DNA from: Cochliopodium minus
Lineage: Eukaryota > Discosea > Himatismenida > Cochliopodiidae
Direction: 5' to 3'
DNA length: 16,419 nucleotides
NCBI GenBank assembly: GCA_024220525.1
Contig: JAMYWO010000578.1
Coordinates: 1 to 16,419, forward strand
The notes beneath the pieces are model-generated. The model saw nothing but the letters and a program-made list of their open reading frames with translations, was not told the DNA's origin and searched no databases. The first letter of the stretch is position 1; each line of letters begins with the position of its first letter. Position numbers and translations under genes: made by a program. Below, one piece after another: positions 8,070 through 16,419 of this stretch.

Positions 8070-11012
8070 ATGAGCAATGAAGGAGAATTCATTGACAGTT
8101 ATAAATATTTCGACAAAAGATCATTAAAATTTCTATCAGAGCTGATAAAGATATCATCATTTCTAAAAAGTTTGAAGATAAATCTTCCCAAATTAGATGA
8201 TAACGAAGATGTAGAATATTTCTCTGAATGTGTGAGAAATAACAGCTTCTTGAGGTATCTCTCTGTAGAATTGAGAGGAGATAATGAATCATTGATCTAT
8301 CTCACTAATATATTGAAGAATAAGACGATAGATGTTATGGAAATCATCTTCAACAATAACACGAAGGAAGAGAATGATTATGCAGGCAAATATTTCGCAG
8401 AAGTATTGAAAGATAACCGTGTGCTCAAGAAATTATCAACCAACCTTACCAGATCAGTATATGAAGCAATAGAATTTACAAATATCACTGATTTATCGTT
8501 GATATTCGATGATAAAGGTAAGGTTTTTATAAATAGGGTCACCAATACTGTAATCATTATCTTTTTTCTTATTCCAAAACAGATAAATACCGTAAAATGT
8601 CATTTTATTTATTCACATCTTGATATTTACAACTGTTGATGTTTTGTATCGCATTTCTTGAGATCTCAAGAGAGAAAAAGAAACCTAAAAAAATTTTCAG
8701 CGAATATATATAATTTTATATTTTAAAAAAAGAATAAAAGTTAAATATAAAATTATATAAAGGATTGATTGTTATTAATAAGACCTTCCAAAAGAAAAGA
8801 TGATTTTTTTTTGATTGCGTGTTTATAAGGAGATAAGGATGGATATGCAACATTAAATAATAAAAATTAAACTTTTTTTTATTTCTTTTTAGATTTTAAC
8901 AAAGAGATCAAACATTTTTGCAAGTTCATCCAAACAAACAAAACCATCAAAAAGTTGTCAATACAAGAAAGTGAATTCACAGAGGAACAAACTATGAAAA
9001 TCTTCGAATCGATCGAGAGAAGTCTCATAAAGAAGATAGGATTTGAATCCTTCTGTTTCAATGAGAACATCATGAGAACTATTTGTGATGGAATAGACAA
9101 CTGTGGAATTGTTTCTTTGAATCTCTCCGGAAATTCTTTAGGGTAAAAAGAATTTTTAAATCAAATTTGAACCTTTTTATTCTTTTTTCTTTTTTTTTTA
9201 TTTTGATTTTTTGTAAGTAAATTACATTTGATTGAAAATTTTTATTTTTTTATTTTTTTAATTTTTATATTTATATTTTTTTATTTTAATATTTTGTAAG
9301 TAAATTATTTTTTGGATGAAATTTAATCATTAAGATTTTATTTTCATATTTTTGTTATATTTTATTTTTATTTTTTTTTCCATTTTTTTTTTAATCTATA
9401 GATTCAGATTTGAAAATAATATTATTGAATTTTGCTTTAATTTAATTTTATTTTCAATCATTAATTATTTTTTTCTTATTTAAAAAAAAAAGATCAAAAA
9501 GCATTAAAGTATTAGCACATTTTTTGAAGCAAAATGTTCATTTGAACTCCCTCTCCATTAACTGTTGTGAGATAAAAGACAAAGACTTCATTGTGATTGC
9601 CCAGTCCCTCAAAGAAAATAAGTGTCTCTTCCGCTTCTCTGCTTGCTATAATCAAATAGGAGACTCTGGTATTGTTGAGTTTTCAGAGTTTGTCAATAGG
9701 AATATGCTTCTCAAAAAGGTTTTTTTTTTTTCTAAAAATTTTGTTTCTTATTTTTATTTTTTATATTTTTATTTTATTATAATTTCTTTTAATTAACAAA
9801 ATTTTTAGCTTTTTAGTTTTTAGTTTTTAGCTTTTTTTTTATTTTTTGCTTTATTTTTATTTTTATTTCTTATTTCTTATTTTTTAATATTACTTGTTTT
9901 ATTTTTTTATTTTATTTTTTTTTTATTTTATTTATATTTTATTTTTATTAATTTATTTTAATTTTTTCAAAATTTTAAAAAACATTTATTTATTTTTACC
10001 AAAAAAAAAAAAAGCTCTCTTTCGACGGAAACAATTACACAAAAGATGGACTCAAAATGATGTTGGACGTACTCCACAAAAACACCGCCCTAGAAGAACT
10101 CTCCTTCGATGACTTTGAACACAGCATAGAATCGGCCAGAGACGTCTGCAGGCTCGTCAAATCCAACAAAACAATCAAAAAGTTGTGTTTGGGAAGAAAT
10201 TTCATTGTGGATCCCGTCTTTTGCTCCGCTTTGAAGAAGAACCGCACTTTGAGGAAGCTTTATATGCCTTATTGTGTCTTTGTTAATATCAGGGAGTTTT
10301 CTGAGGTTCTTTCTTCTTCCTTTCTTTCTTCTTTGTCTGTTCCTTTTTCCAATTTGAACGATGAATGCATTTTATTTATATCAAAGGTTAGTTTTTTATT
10401 TTTTTTGTTTTTTTTTAATGTTTTATTTGATTTAAATTTTTCTTTTTTCTTTTTTCTTTTTTATAATTTTATGTTTTTTGTTATTTTATAATTCAATTTT
10501 TTTCTTTTTGAATTCTTTATTTTTATTTTTATTTTTTTAATGTTTATTTCTTTAAAACTTTTAAAAGTTTTATTTTATTTTTAATATCAATTTATTTTTA
10601 ATATCAATTTATTTTTATTTTTTTAAATTTTTTATTTTAATTTTAAAAGTTTTATTTTTTAATTATAATGCAATTTTTTTAATTTTTTTTTTAAATTTTT
10701 GTTTATCTTCAAAACCAACAGTCTTTGCAAACCAACTATTCACTCCAAAAAATCGACGTCTCCTACAACAAAATCACAGACGTGGGAATCGATTACCTCT
10801 GCGAGTTAATAAAAAACAATCCCAACCTCGACAAAGTTTTTCCCATCTTCAAAATCTTCCCCAACGTCGAACATAACTACGGCATCACAAGGGAGAAGAT
10901 AATTATATTGTATGATATCCTTCAGAAAAATCTCATCAAGAAGCAGATCTTTAGGGAGGAAATGGAGTACATATACAACTTTAAATATAATCCATCTCTC
11001 TTGAACTTTTGA
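8070..11012 (+). CDS. Leucine-rich-repeat protein, ribonuclease-inhibitor type
   Basis: A 528-residue protein from five exons: 8070-8517, 8893-9142, 9493-9718, 10015-10386 and 10722-11012 (1587 nt with TGA). The junctions are phase 1, 2, 0 and 0. From about residue 130 to the end it consists of degenerate ~28-residue RI-type LRRs: L-x-x-L-x-[LIF]-x-x-N/D-x-I/F plus a helix. Clear copies include IKKLSIQES, IVSLNLSGNSLG, LNSLSINCCEIKD, LKKLSFDGNNYTKDG, LEELSFDDF, IKKLCLGRN, LRKLYMPYC and LQKIDVSYNKITDVG. Between them lie helices ending in L-K-x-N-x-x-L. The N-terminal ~130 residues look like weaker repeats of the same kind. No signal peptide, membrane span, NACHT or F-box is visible, so it is a cytosolic scaffold-like protein of unknown partner. 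Both phase-0 introns cut just before a repeat's opening strand. The four introns are 296-375 nt, T-rich, and longer than those of the minus-strand genes. Confidence 0.88.
8518..8892 (+). other. Intron 1 of the LRR gene with two inverted repeats
   Basis: 375 nt, with a good GTAAGG donor at 8518 and a TTTTTAG acceptor at 8892. It contains a 16-bp perfect palindrome with a GAGATCTC core at 8656-8671 and a long A/T hairpin at 8707-8759. The first ~120 nt after the donor remain open in the upstream exon frame until TGA near 8637, so retention would give a short alternative C-terminus. I judge this incidental. Confidence 0.65.
8707..8759. repeat. Perfect 17-bp inverted repeat
   Basis: The left arm TATATAATTTTATATTT (8707-8723) is matched exactly in reverse complement at 8743-8759, with a 19-nt loop. 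Both arms are pure A/T, so some chance contribution is expected in this genome, but a perfect 17-bp match at this spacing is notable. Confidence 0.75.
9143..9492 (+). other. Intron 2 of the LRR gene
   Basis: 350 nt of T-rich sequence between GTAAAA at 9143 and an A-run plus AG at 9491-9492, phase 2. A GTAAGTAAATTA-type string occurs twice (about 9214-9226 and 9295-9306), so unused donor-like sites are present. No gene is seen inside. Confidence 0.7.
10387..10721 (+). other. Intron 4 of the LRR gene
   Basis: 335 nt, GTTAGT donor at 10387, CCAACAG acceptor ending at 10721, phase 0. It is almost entirely T runs with an imperfect tandem repeat (TTTATTTTTAATATCAAT twice, about 10568-10611). No gene is seen inside. 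Confidence 0.7.
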
Positions 11013-11144
11013 AAAAAAAAAAAAAAATTTTTAATTCAAAAATTTTTAAATTAAAAAATGTTATTTTTTGTTTATTAAACATCTTTCAAATAAAAAAAAT
11101 TTTTTTTTTTTATTTTTATATTTTTTAGTTTATTTTTTTTATTT

Positions 11145-12326
11145 TTAAATGATCGACATTAAATCAATGGTTATGTTATCTAACGGAAGATCATCTATAT
11201 TTCTTGTCATTACAAATTTTGCTTCGTTCATGGTACAAGACATGGTTACGAAAAAGAAGAACTCTTTTTCTTTGTTTTCATTTTCCTCTATTTTCTTCCT
11301 AACGAATTTTTTTGAAGAAGAGTTGAAGTAATAGAGATCAAAGTTTTTAGTGACCAATAATTTAATGTTTGAAACTTTTTGTTTCAATCCTAATTCTCCT
11401 TGTGAACTAATCAAAATAAATTTTAATGTAAAAAATAAAAATTAAAAATTAATAAAAATAAAATATATTTAAAATATTTTTAAGAATTCTAAAAAATAAT
11501 AATTTAAAATTAATAAAAATAATAAAATAAAATCAAATAAAAATATTTTTAATAAGTGATAAAATTTAAAGTTTACATATCACAACAATTATTGAAAATC
11601 CATCCTTCATTAATACTATTTTTTTAAAAAAATTAATTCAAAATTCAATTAAATATTTAAATATTTTTGACTTCTTATCGCATGTTATTCCCACTGCACA
11701 GTTTTCTTTTGAATTTACTTTTAATACAAAATAAAACAGGATGTTGCTTTCTCCAAGCAGAAAGTTTTTCTTTGTGAATGCAGTCGCAAGGTTGTACCTT
11801 GAACTATGTTTCGCCACATTTCCTGAAAAAGTGAGATATTCCGAATTTGATGACGGCACATCCCACCCTTAGAAAATAATAAAGAAAAATATATATATTT
11901 CTTTTCAAAAAGAAAAATATAAAAATGATTTGAATGATAAAATGAGGTTAGTTTAGTTTTGAATATTTATTTATGTTTTTCAATTTAGGAGTTATATTTT
12001 TTTATATTTTATTTATATCGATCTATTAAAATGATACCTGCTGTCTTCTCCAGATATAAATCTCTATATGATTTGTTTTGTACAAGATTATCCACATCTT
12101 CTATCTTTATATCAGTATTCACCACCAGATATCTCCTCCAAAATTGTGAGGATACCAACAAAAAATAGATTTGTTTGCAACATCTTGACACCATTAATAG
12201 CTCATCAAATTGCATTAAGCAAAATATTTGTATCAAAACTGGTTTGGGAAGATTCAATTGTTTCTCAAATTTATCATTGATTTTAATTTTCCTTTTTGCA
12301 GTATTCTTAAATAAATAATTTCCCAT
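11145..12326 (-). CDS. F-box protein with SPRY-like C-terminal domain (copy 1)
   Basis: A 261-residue protein from four exons: 12326-12038, 11867-11672, 11615-11577 and 11406-11145 (289+196+39+262 nt, 262 codons with TAA). The junctions are phase 1, 2 and 2. An F-box lies at about 25-68 (LNLPKPVLIQIFCLMQFDELL...FWRRYLV), the SKP1-binding module of SCF ubiquitin ligases. Residues ~97-261 resemble a SPRY-like beta-sandwich (NILFYFVLKV, AVGITCD, GWIFN, IKLLVTKN, FFFFVTMS), presumably the substrate-recognition part. The start at MGN is chosen because the paralogue also starts MGN; an in-frame ATG 12 nt upstream is possible. The second intron uses the unusual GTCAAA donor at 11671, supported by exact correspondence with the paralogue's intron. 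The F-box is confident; SPRY-like is by pattern only. Confidence 0.85.
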
Positions 12327-12864
12327 CTGATTAATCAATCTCTATTTCTGTATATTTGATTGGATGATATGATTATAAAGGGGAGATGATTGTGTGACAA
12401 TATTTTTTTATTTTTTCAGCAAAATAAAAAAAAAAGAAAAAAAAAAAGAATTTGAGTACAAAGAAAAAGAGCAAAAGTTTTGTTTGATTTGAAAAAATAA
12501 AGATTTAAATCAATTTTTTATTTTTTTTTTTTTTCATAATTATTATATCTAAATTTCAATCATTTCATAAATTCTATCCAAAAACTTGCTTTCGGATTTC
12601 TATTGTTTCTTTTATTCTATACTTCTTTCTGAAAATTTAAGAAAAATTGAACTCAAAAGAAAAGAATTTCAAGTTCAAATTTGACAAAAAACAATAAATA
12701 TTTGTTGAATGAGTGAATATATTTGGGCTTGAATGATTTTTCAAAGCAGATAATTTGAGATGAATATTTTGAAATTTATTATAATTAATTAAAATAAAAT
12801 AAAAAAAAAAAAAAAAAAAAATTTCAAAAGCTTATACTCGGTACTGATTTATTGAAAGAAGAGA
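12327..12864. promoter_or_regulatory. Divergent intergenic region between F-box copy 1 and ankyrin gene
   Basis: 538 bp between two start codons, carrying both promoters. It includes an A-run cluster at about 12424-12448, a T-run at about 12518-12535, and a ~21-nt poly-A tract ending near 12821, about 45 bp upstream of the ankyrin ATG. No convincing coding exon, RNA gene or named promoter element is visible. Confidence 0.6.
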
Positions 12865-14591
12865 ATGAAAGATGAATTAGCATTTGATAAATTAGAATTC
12901 CTCCTAGAATTGCAAGAAATAAAAGATGAAAATGGAGAAAAAAATTGCTTTGGAGAGGAAAATAGATTAAAGGAAGCATTGGAAAAAAGAGATTTATCTA
13001 CTTTGATAGGTAATAAATAATTAGTTATTAATAAATTAATATCCTCTAAATTTTGAAAAATATTCACAAAATTTGAACTTTAAAATACAAATGAACAAAA
13101 AAATATTAAAAGAAATTTATAATTTCTTTTTTTATATATTTATATTATTAATTCAATTTAAAAAAAAAAGATGAAAGGAAAGCAACACCTCTTCATAAAG
13201 CATTCATGAACAAAGACAAAAATTACGAAATAGAAAAGATAAAATTCCTGATTGAAAACAAATGTGATATAAATCAAGTTGACGTTAATGAGCAAACACC
13301 CTTCCACATCGCGTTCAAAAAGAACGGAGAGTACCCAATGGAAATATTAAAAGAATTTAAAGAATATGATGTGAATCTCATTGATGATACTGGGAGCACG
13401 ATATTGCACATCGCTTGTGAAAACAATGAAAGTTTAAAAGTGATTAAATATTTGGTCAATGAAAGACAAATGAACTTTAAATTGAAAAACATCTATAAAT
13501 TCACTCCTTTCATAAATTCGATCCAAAAAGAAAAAAACGAAGAAATAATGAAGTTTTTCATTGAGGAAATGAATTGTGATTTGAATTACAAAAGTGCTTC
13601 CAATGACAACATTTTGCATCTTCTTTGTATGGCAGCGGACAAACCGGAGATTTTGAAATTGTTGGTTGAAAAAAAATGTGATATCAACCACAAAAATGAA
13701 ATGGGAGAGATTCCACTTCACAAAGCTTGCTCCTTCAAAAGAAATTTCGAAACGATAAAATGTCTCGTAGAGTTAAAATCTAATGTGAATGAGAAATTTC
13801 TCGGAAATTCTTCTCTAATGATTGCGATTGAAAAACATAATGATGTGAAAGTCATAGAGTTTCTTCTCCAACATTCCAACTTGGTTCAAGAAGATGAAAG
13901 AAAACGCGTTTTTTTGGGTTGTTTGTACAATTCGAACATTGAAATTGTTCGGTTTTTGTTGGGTAAATACGAGCATTTTGACTTCACTTCCAAAAATGGT
14001 TATTATTCTCAAATCGCAATTCAAAACAAAAATGTGGAAGTTATAAAATATTTGGTTGAAGAAAAAAACTTTGATTTGAATTTTGTTGGTAAATTTGGTT
14101 CTTCCCTTTTCAAAATTTTTTGCCAAAAAAATCCCACCTTTCCTGTCTTCCAGTATTTCCTTCAAAAAGTTGAGTGTGATCTGAATAAAATTGATGAAAA
14201 GGGAAACTCTTATCTTTACTGTTTCATCAATAATATGATCTTCAATGATTTAGTTGGGCTTGAAGAAAATATGAAAGTTTTTTTGATTTTGTCTTTGTCT
14301 CGTGGTGCTAATTTTGAATATGAGAACAAAACAAAAGAATCTACCTTAGTTCTTCTCAAAAATGGATTCAAAAATTCAAAAGAATTGATTGAAAAAGTTT
14401 TTGAAGAGTACGAAAGTGGATATCTTTGGAAGGTAGAAAATCATTTCTTGTTTCCAAATAATCTCAAAAACAAGATTTTCCAGTTCGTTCTTTCTTTTAA
14501 AGCCATTTCAAAAGGAGAAAAAGGAACCAAATTTCCTAAATACCTTGTTTACATCTTCATTCAAAACATTGTTAATTCTCACATTCTCTAA
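12865..14591 (+). CDS. Ankyrin-repeat protein with C-terminal W-H-FP box
   Basis: A 521-residue protein from two exons, 12865-13009 and 13171-14591 (145+1421 nt, 522 codons with TAA), joined in phase 1. About eleven ankyrin repeats fill residues ~52 to ~455. Typical units include TPLHKAF, KIKFLIENKCDINQVD, TPFHIAFK, TILHIACENN, VIKYLVNERQMNFK, NILHLLC, LKLLVEKKCDINHKNE, IPLHKACS and VIEFLLQ, becoming degenerate toward the C-terminus. Ankyrin stacks are protein-binding scaffolds. After them, residues 468-490 (WKVENHFLFP, then NLKNKIFQFVLSF) resemble a short helical box seen by me at the end of other protist ankyrin proteins, where W, H and FP precede an amphipathic helix. It could recruit a ligase or cytoskeletal partner, but that is inference. 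The N-terminal 48 residues (exon 1) are charged and helical. It is flanked on both sides by paralogous F-box genes. Confidence 0.93.
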
Positions 14592-14646
14592 AAAAATATA
14601 TCAATTTTTGACAATTAAAAATTTTTTAATTTTTTTAATTTTTTAA
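14592..14646. other. 55-bp convergent spacer
   Basis: The ankyrin TAA (14589-14591) and the F-box copy 2 TGA (14649-14647) are separated by only 55 bp of A/T. The two transcripts' 3' ends almost certainly overlap. No terminator-like hairpin is obvious. Confidence 0.7.
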
Positions 14647-15884
14647 TCAAAGATTTAACATAAAAGATTTGGTGACATTAATAGGAACTTGAGAGATTTC
14701 CTTTATTCCCTTAAATTTTACAACATTTCCCCAATATGAAATGGTCACGTAAAACCAAAACTGTTTGTGATTAAAGGGGATATTGATTTGGTTAAAGAAA
14801 TCAGAATCTTCATTAAGAATGCAAAATTTAGAATTTTTAGTCACCAAAACTTTAATTAATGAAATGTCTTTTGTAAGACTGAGTTCTTTGTTCGAGCTAA
14901 ATATAATTTTATAAAAAATAAAAAAAAAAAAAATTTTTTTTCATTAAAATAAAATTACTAGTCAACCATTTCGTGAAATACCCATCCAATTTTAACTCTT
15001 TTTATTTTTAACAAAAAATTTAAAAATAAAAAGTATTAAAATAAATAAAAAATATAAAATAAAAAATATAAAATATAAAATAAATAAAAAATATTTTTCA
15101 TTTTTACTTTGGATTGTGTGTAATTCCAACCGCATAATTATGAGATGGATCAGCAGTCAACTCAAATGTAAATAAAACATTTTTCTCTCCCATCTTAAAA
15201 TTCCTCTTTACATAAACATTGGCTAAGTTGTATTGAAGTTTATGCAAAACAGAATTTCCTTAAAATAGAAATAATTAAAAATTTATTTAATTTTTATATC
15301 ATTTTTTTTTCTTTTTATTTGTTTTATTTGTTTTTTTATTTTTTTTTATTTTTTTATTTTTATTGATATTTATTTTTTATTTTATTTATTTATTTTTTTT
15401 TAAAATTTTTTCATTTACCCTCGTAATCCATAAAAGTGTGATCAGAAAGAGCTTTGTCCCATGCACAAATAGAATCCAAATAAATTTCAGCATAAGATTT
15501 AGTTTTGGAGAGATCATCGATCTCATCAATAGACAAGGAGGTCCTCCCCAAAAGAAAGGTGCGCCAAAAAAGATCCGATCGGAGCAGGAAGTACAATTGC
15601 TTGCAGGATCTCGCCAAAGCGGATAAATCAGGTACATCTGCGAGACATGAGATGTTCACTAAGATCGGCTTGGGTATATTCAGCTGCCTATCGTTTATAT
15701 CCTCGATGATCTCCACCTTTTTCTTCTTTTCTTGTTTATCTTCTTCTTTGCTCATTTTCTTCTCTTCTTTTATTTTTTCTTCTGATTCTTTTATATCCTC
15801 AAGAATTGAAGATAGTTTGTCAATTTCTAATGTTTCTTTGGACGAAGAATCCTTTTTTTTTGTTTTTGAAGATGAATTTCCCAT
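14647..15884 (-). CDS. F-box protein with SPRY-like C-terminal domain (copy 2), probable N-myristoylation
   Basis: A 301-residue protein from four exons: 15884-15419, 15258-15108, 14997-14959 and 14896-14647 (466+151+39+250 nt, 302 codons with TGA), phases 1, 2 and 2. The N-terminus MGNSSSKTKKK fits an N-myristoylation site followed by a basic patch, suggesting membrane attachment. Residues ~18-60 are a Lys/Glu-rich helix, probably coiled coil. The F-box is at ~68-111 (LNIPKPILVNISCLADVPDL...FWRTFLL). The C-terminal SPRY-like part aligns with copy 1: YNLANVYVKRNF to YNLATAFTKKNF, NVLFTFEL to NILFYFVL, AVGITHN to AVGITCD, GWVF to GWIF, IKVLVTKN to IKLLVTKN. Exon 3 is 39 nt in both copies. The first intron sits about 17 residues later than in copy 1. 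It is likely an SCF substrate adaptor; its targets are unknown. Confidence 0.87.
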
Positions 15885-16148
15885 TTATTATGAGTTTATA
15901 TTTAAATATGAAGAAATTTGAAAGAAAAAAAATGTTAAATTGGATTTGTTATGTGATTCTTATGATTATTATTTTGTCAAAAAAATCAAATCTCAATTTT
16001 TTTATTTTATAATTTTTATTTTTTATTTAAATATTTTATATTTTTTTTTTTTCGAAAAAAATTTTTTTAATTTTAATCTCAACAATATTTTCTAAACTAC
16101 ATAAAACGAAAAAAAAAGAATGAAATTTTCCTTTTTTTTTTTTTTTGG
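15885..16148. promoter_or_regulatory. Spacer upstream of F-box copy 2
   Basis: 264 bp between the RhoGAP-like gene's stop and the F-box copy 2 start, both on the minus strand. It therefore holds one 3' end and one promoter. It is AT-rich with poly-T and poly-A runs at 16041-16053 and 16131-16146. No other feature is visible. Confidence 0.55.
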
Positions 16149-16318
16149 TTATCCATTTTTGATGAGATAAAGGAACAGGGAGGTGATGAAAGATTGGACC
16201 ATCTTTATATTTTTGAGTTCAAGCATAGAGTCGTAGCCCTCGGGAGGGATGGAGAGGACTGGTACGAACACTATCATCAAGTTGTCTATACCCATTTTCG
16301 TTTGAGAAACAACTTTTT
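16149..16318 (-). CDS. RhoGAP-like domain, last exon of a gene running off the window
   Basis: A 170-nt terminal exon (AG acceptor at 16320-16319, TAA stop at 16151-16149) encodes 55 complete codons plus a split one. The reading KVVSQTKMGIDNLMIVFVPVLSIPPEG matches the end of a RhoGAP domain. There, a KM pair on one helix precedes N-L-x-x-V-F-x-P-x-L, and a final helix ends in L-I-x-N (here LYLIKNG at the stop). RhoGAPs switch off Rho/Rac GTPases. The arginine-finger region would be in upstream exons beyond 16419, so activity cannot be judged. The domain ends at the stop with no tail. The match rests on one short exon. Confidence 0.6.
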
Positions 16319-16320
16319 CT

Positions 16321-16419
16321 TATGAAAAAATAAAATAAAAAATAAAAAAAATAAAAAAAATAAAAAAAATAAAAAAAATAAAAAAAATAAAAAAAATAAA
16401 AAAAATAAAAAAAATAAAA
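16321..16419. repeat. A/T microsatellite at the window end
   Basis: From about 16325 to the end the plus strand is A runs split by single T, settling into a regular unit of about 9 nt (eight A and one T) repeated some eight times. It lies in the 3' part of an intron of the RhoGAP-like gene, where T-richness on the sense strand is expected. Its regularity exceeds that of the other introns. The window stops inside it. Confidence 0.8.

Noticed and set aside
8518-8639. Read-through of the LRR exon 1 frame to a stop at 8637 as the true gene end
   Set aside because: The GTAAGG donor at 8518 and perfect phase continuation into LRR exon 2 make this intron sequence.
10035-10247. Minus-strand frame of 70 codons across LRR exon 4
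   Set aside because: Antisense to clear LRR sequence with matching splice phases.
12327-12338. Upstream in-frame ATG for F-box copy 1 (adds MINQ)
   Set aside because: The MGN start matches the paralogue's MGN and the myristoylation-type context, so the downstream ATG is preferred; not excluded.
13434-14165. Two minus-strand open frames under the ankyrin exon
   Set aside because: Phe-rich antisense readings with no domain; the plus frame has unmistakable ankyrin repeats.
15505-15921. 138-codon plus-strand open frame opposite F-box copy 2
   Set aside because: It is a shadow of exon 1; the minus strand encodes an F-box matching the paralogue, while the plus frame is a Ser/Phe low-complexity mirror of the Lys/Glu helix.
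16325-16419. End microsatellite as a telomeric repeat
   Set aside because: It lacks any G-rich unit and lies inside an intron of the RhoGAP-like gene.
1-16419. CRISPR arrays, tRNA or rRNA genes
   Set aside because: No regularly spaced direct repeats with unique spacers, no cloverleaf with TTC-box and acceptor stem, and no rRNA-like GC-richer block was found on either strand.

Overview
This window is nuclear DNA of a microbial eukaryote with a very AT-rich genome. Nearly every gene is interrupted by GT-AG introns of about 45-450 nt that are T-rich on the sense strand. Exons read cleanly in the standard code: TAA and TGA are used as stops, no terminal TAG was seen, and TAA/TAG are not used as sense codons, which argues against a ciliate-type code. 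Ras/Rho regulators, SH3, F-box, ankyrin and RI-type LRR proteins, poly-A runs just before several start codons and homopolymer-rich non-coding DNA suggest a free-living amoeboid or amoeboflagellate protist. An anaeramoebid or amoebozoan is my best guess; the sequence alone does not fix the lineage.

The gene models below were built by hand, joining open frames across introns and requiring phase agreement and protein-family sense. From left to right: the C-terminal part of a RasGEF (CDC25-domain) gene (+, 1-1428); a three-exon SH3 protein with an acidic tail (-, 1771-2787); a three-exon polytopic membrane protein resembling the CruF/DUF422 carotenoid hydratase family (+, 2964-4239); a six-exon DUF4291 protein (-, 4422-5443); a seven-exon CDC123/D123-like ATP-grasp protein (-, 5506-7533); a five-exon RI-type LRR protein (+, 8070-11012); an F-box protein with a SPRY-like C-terminus (-, 11145-12326); a two-exon ankyrin-repeat protein (+, 12865-14591); a paralogue of the F-box gene (-, 14647-15884); and the last exon of a RhoGAP-like gene (-, 16149-16318). 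Beyond that exon the window runs into an A/T microsatellite lying in that gene's intron.

Gene density is high. Convergent gaps are 55-342 bp, the larger divergent gaps (536 and 538 bp) hold promoters, and no transposon, tRNA, rRNA or CRISPR array was seen. Functionally this is a mixed neighbourhood, not a pathway: small-GTPase signalling at both ends (RasGEF, SH3 adaptor, RhoGAP), putative ubiquitin-ligase adaptors (two F-box proteins) around an ankyrin protein, and three genes of families best known from bacteria or from translation-factor assembly (DUF422, DUF4291, CDC123). The most useful second-look items are the CruF-like gene in a eukaryote, the F-box/SPRY paralogue pair with a conserved 39-nt exon but a displaced first intron, the sharp codon-ending switch inside long exons, and several long inverted repeats inside introns.
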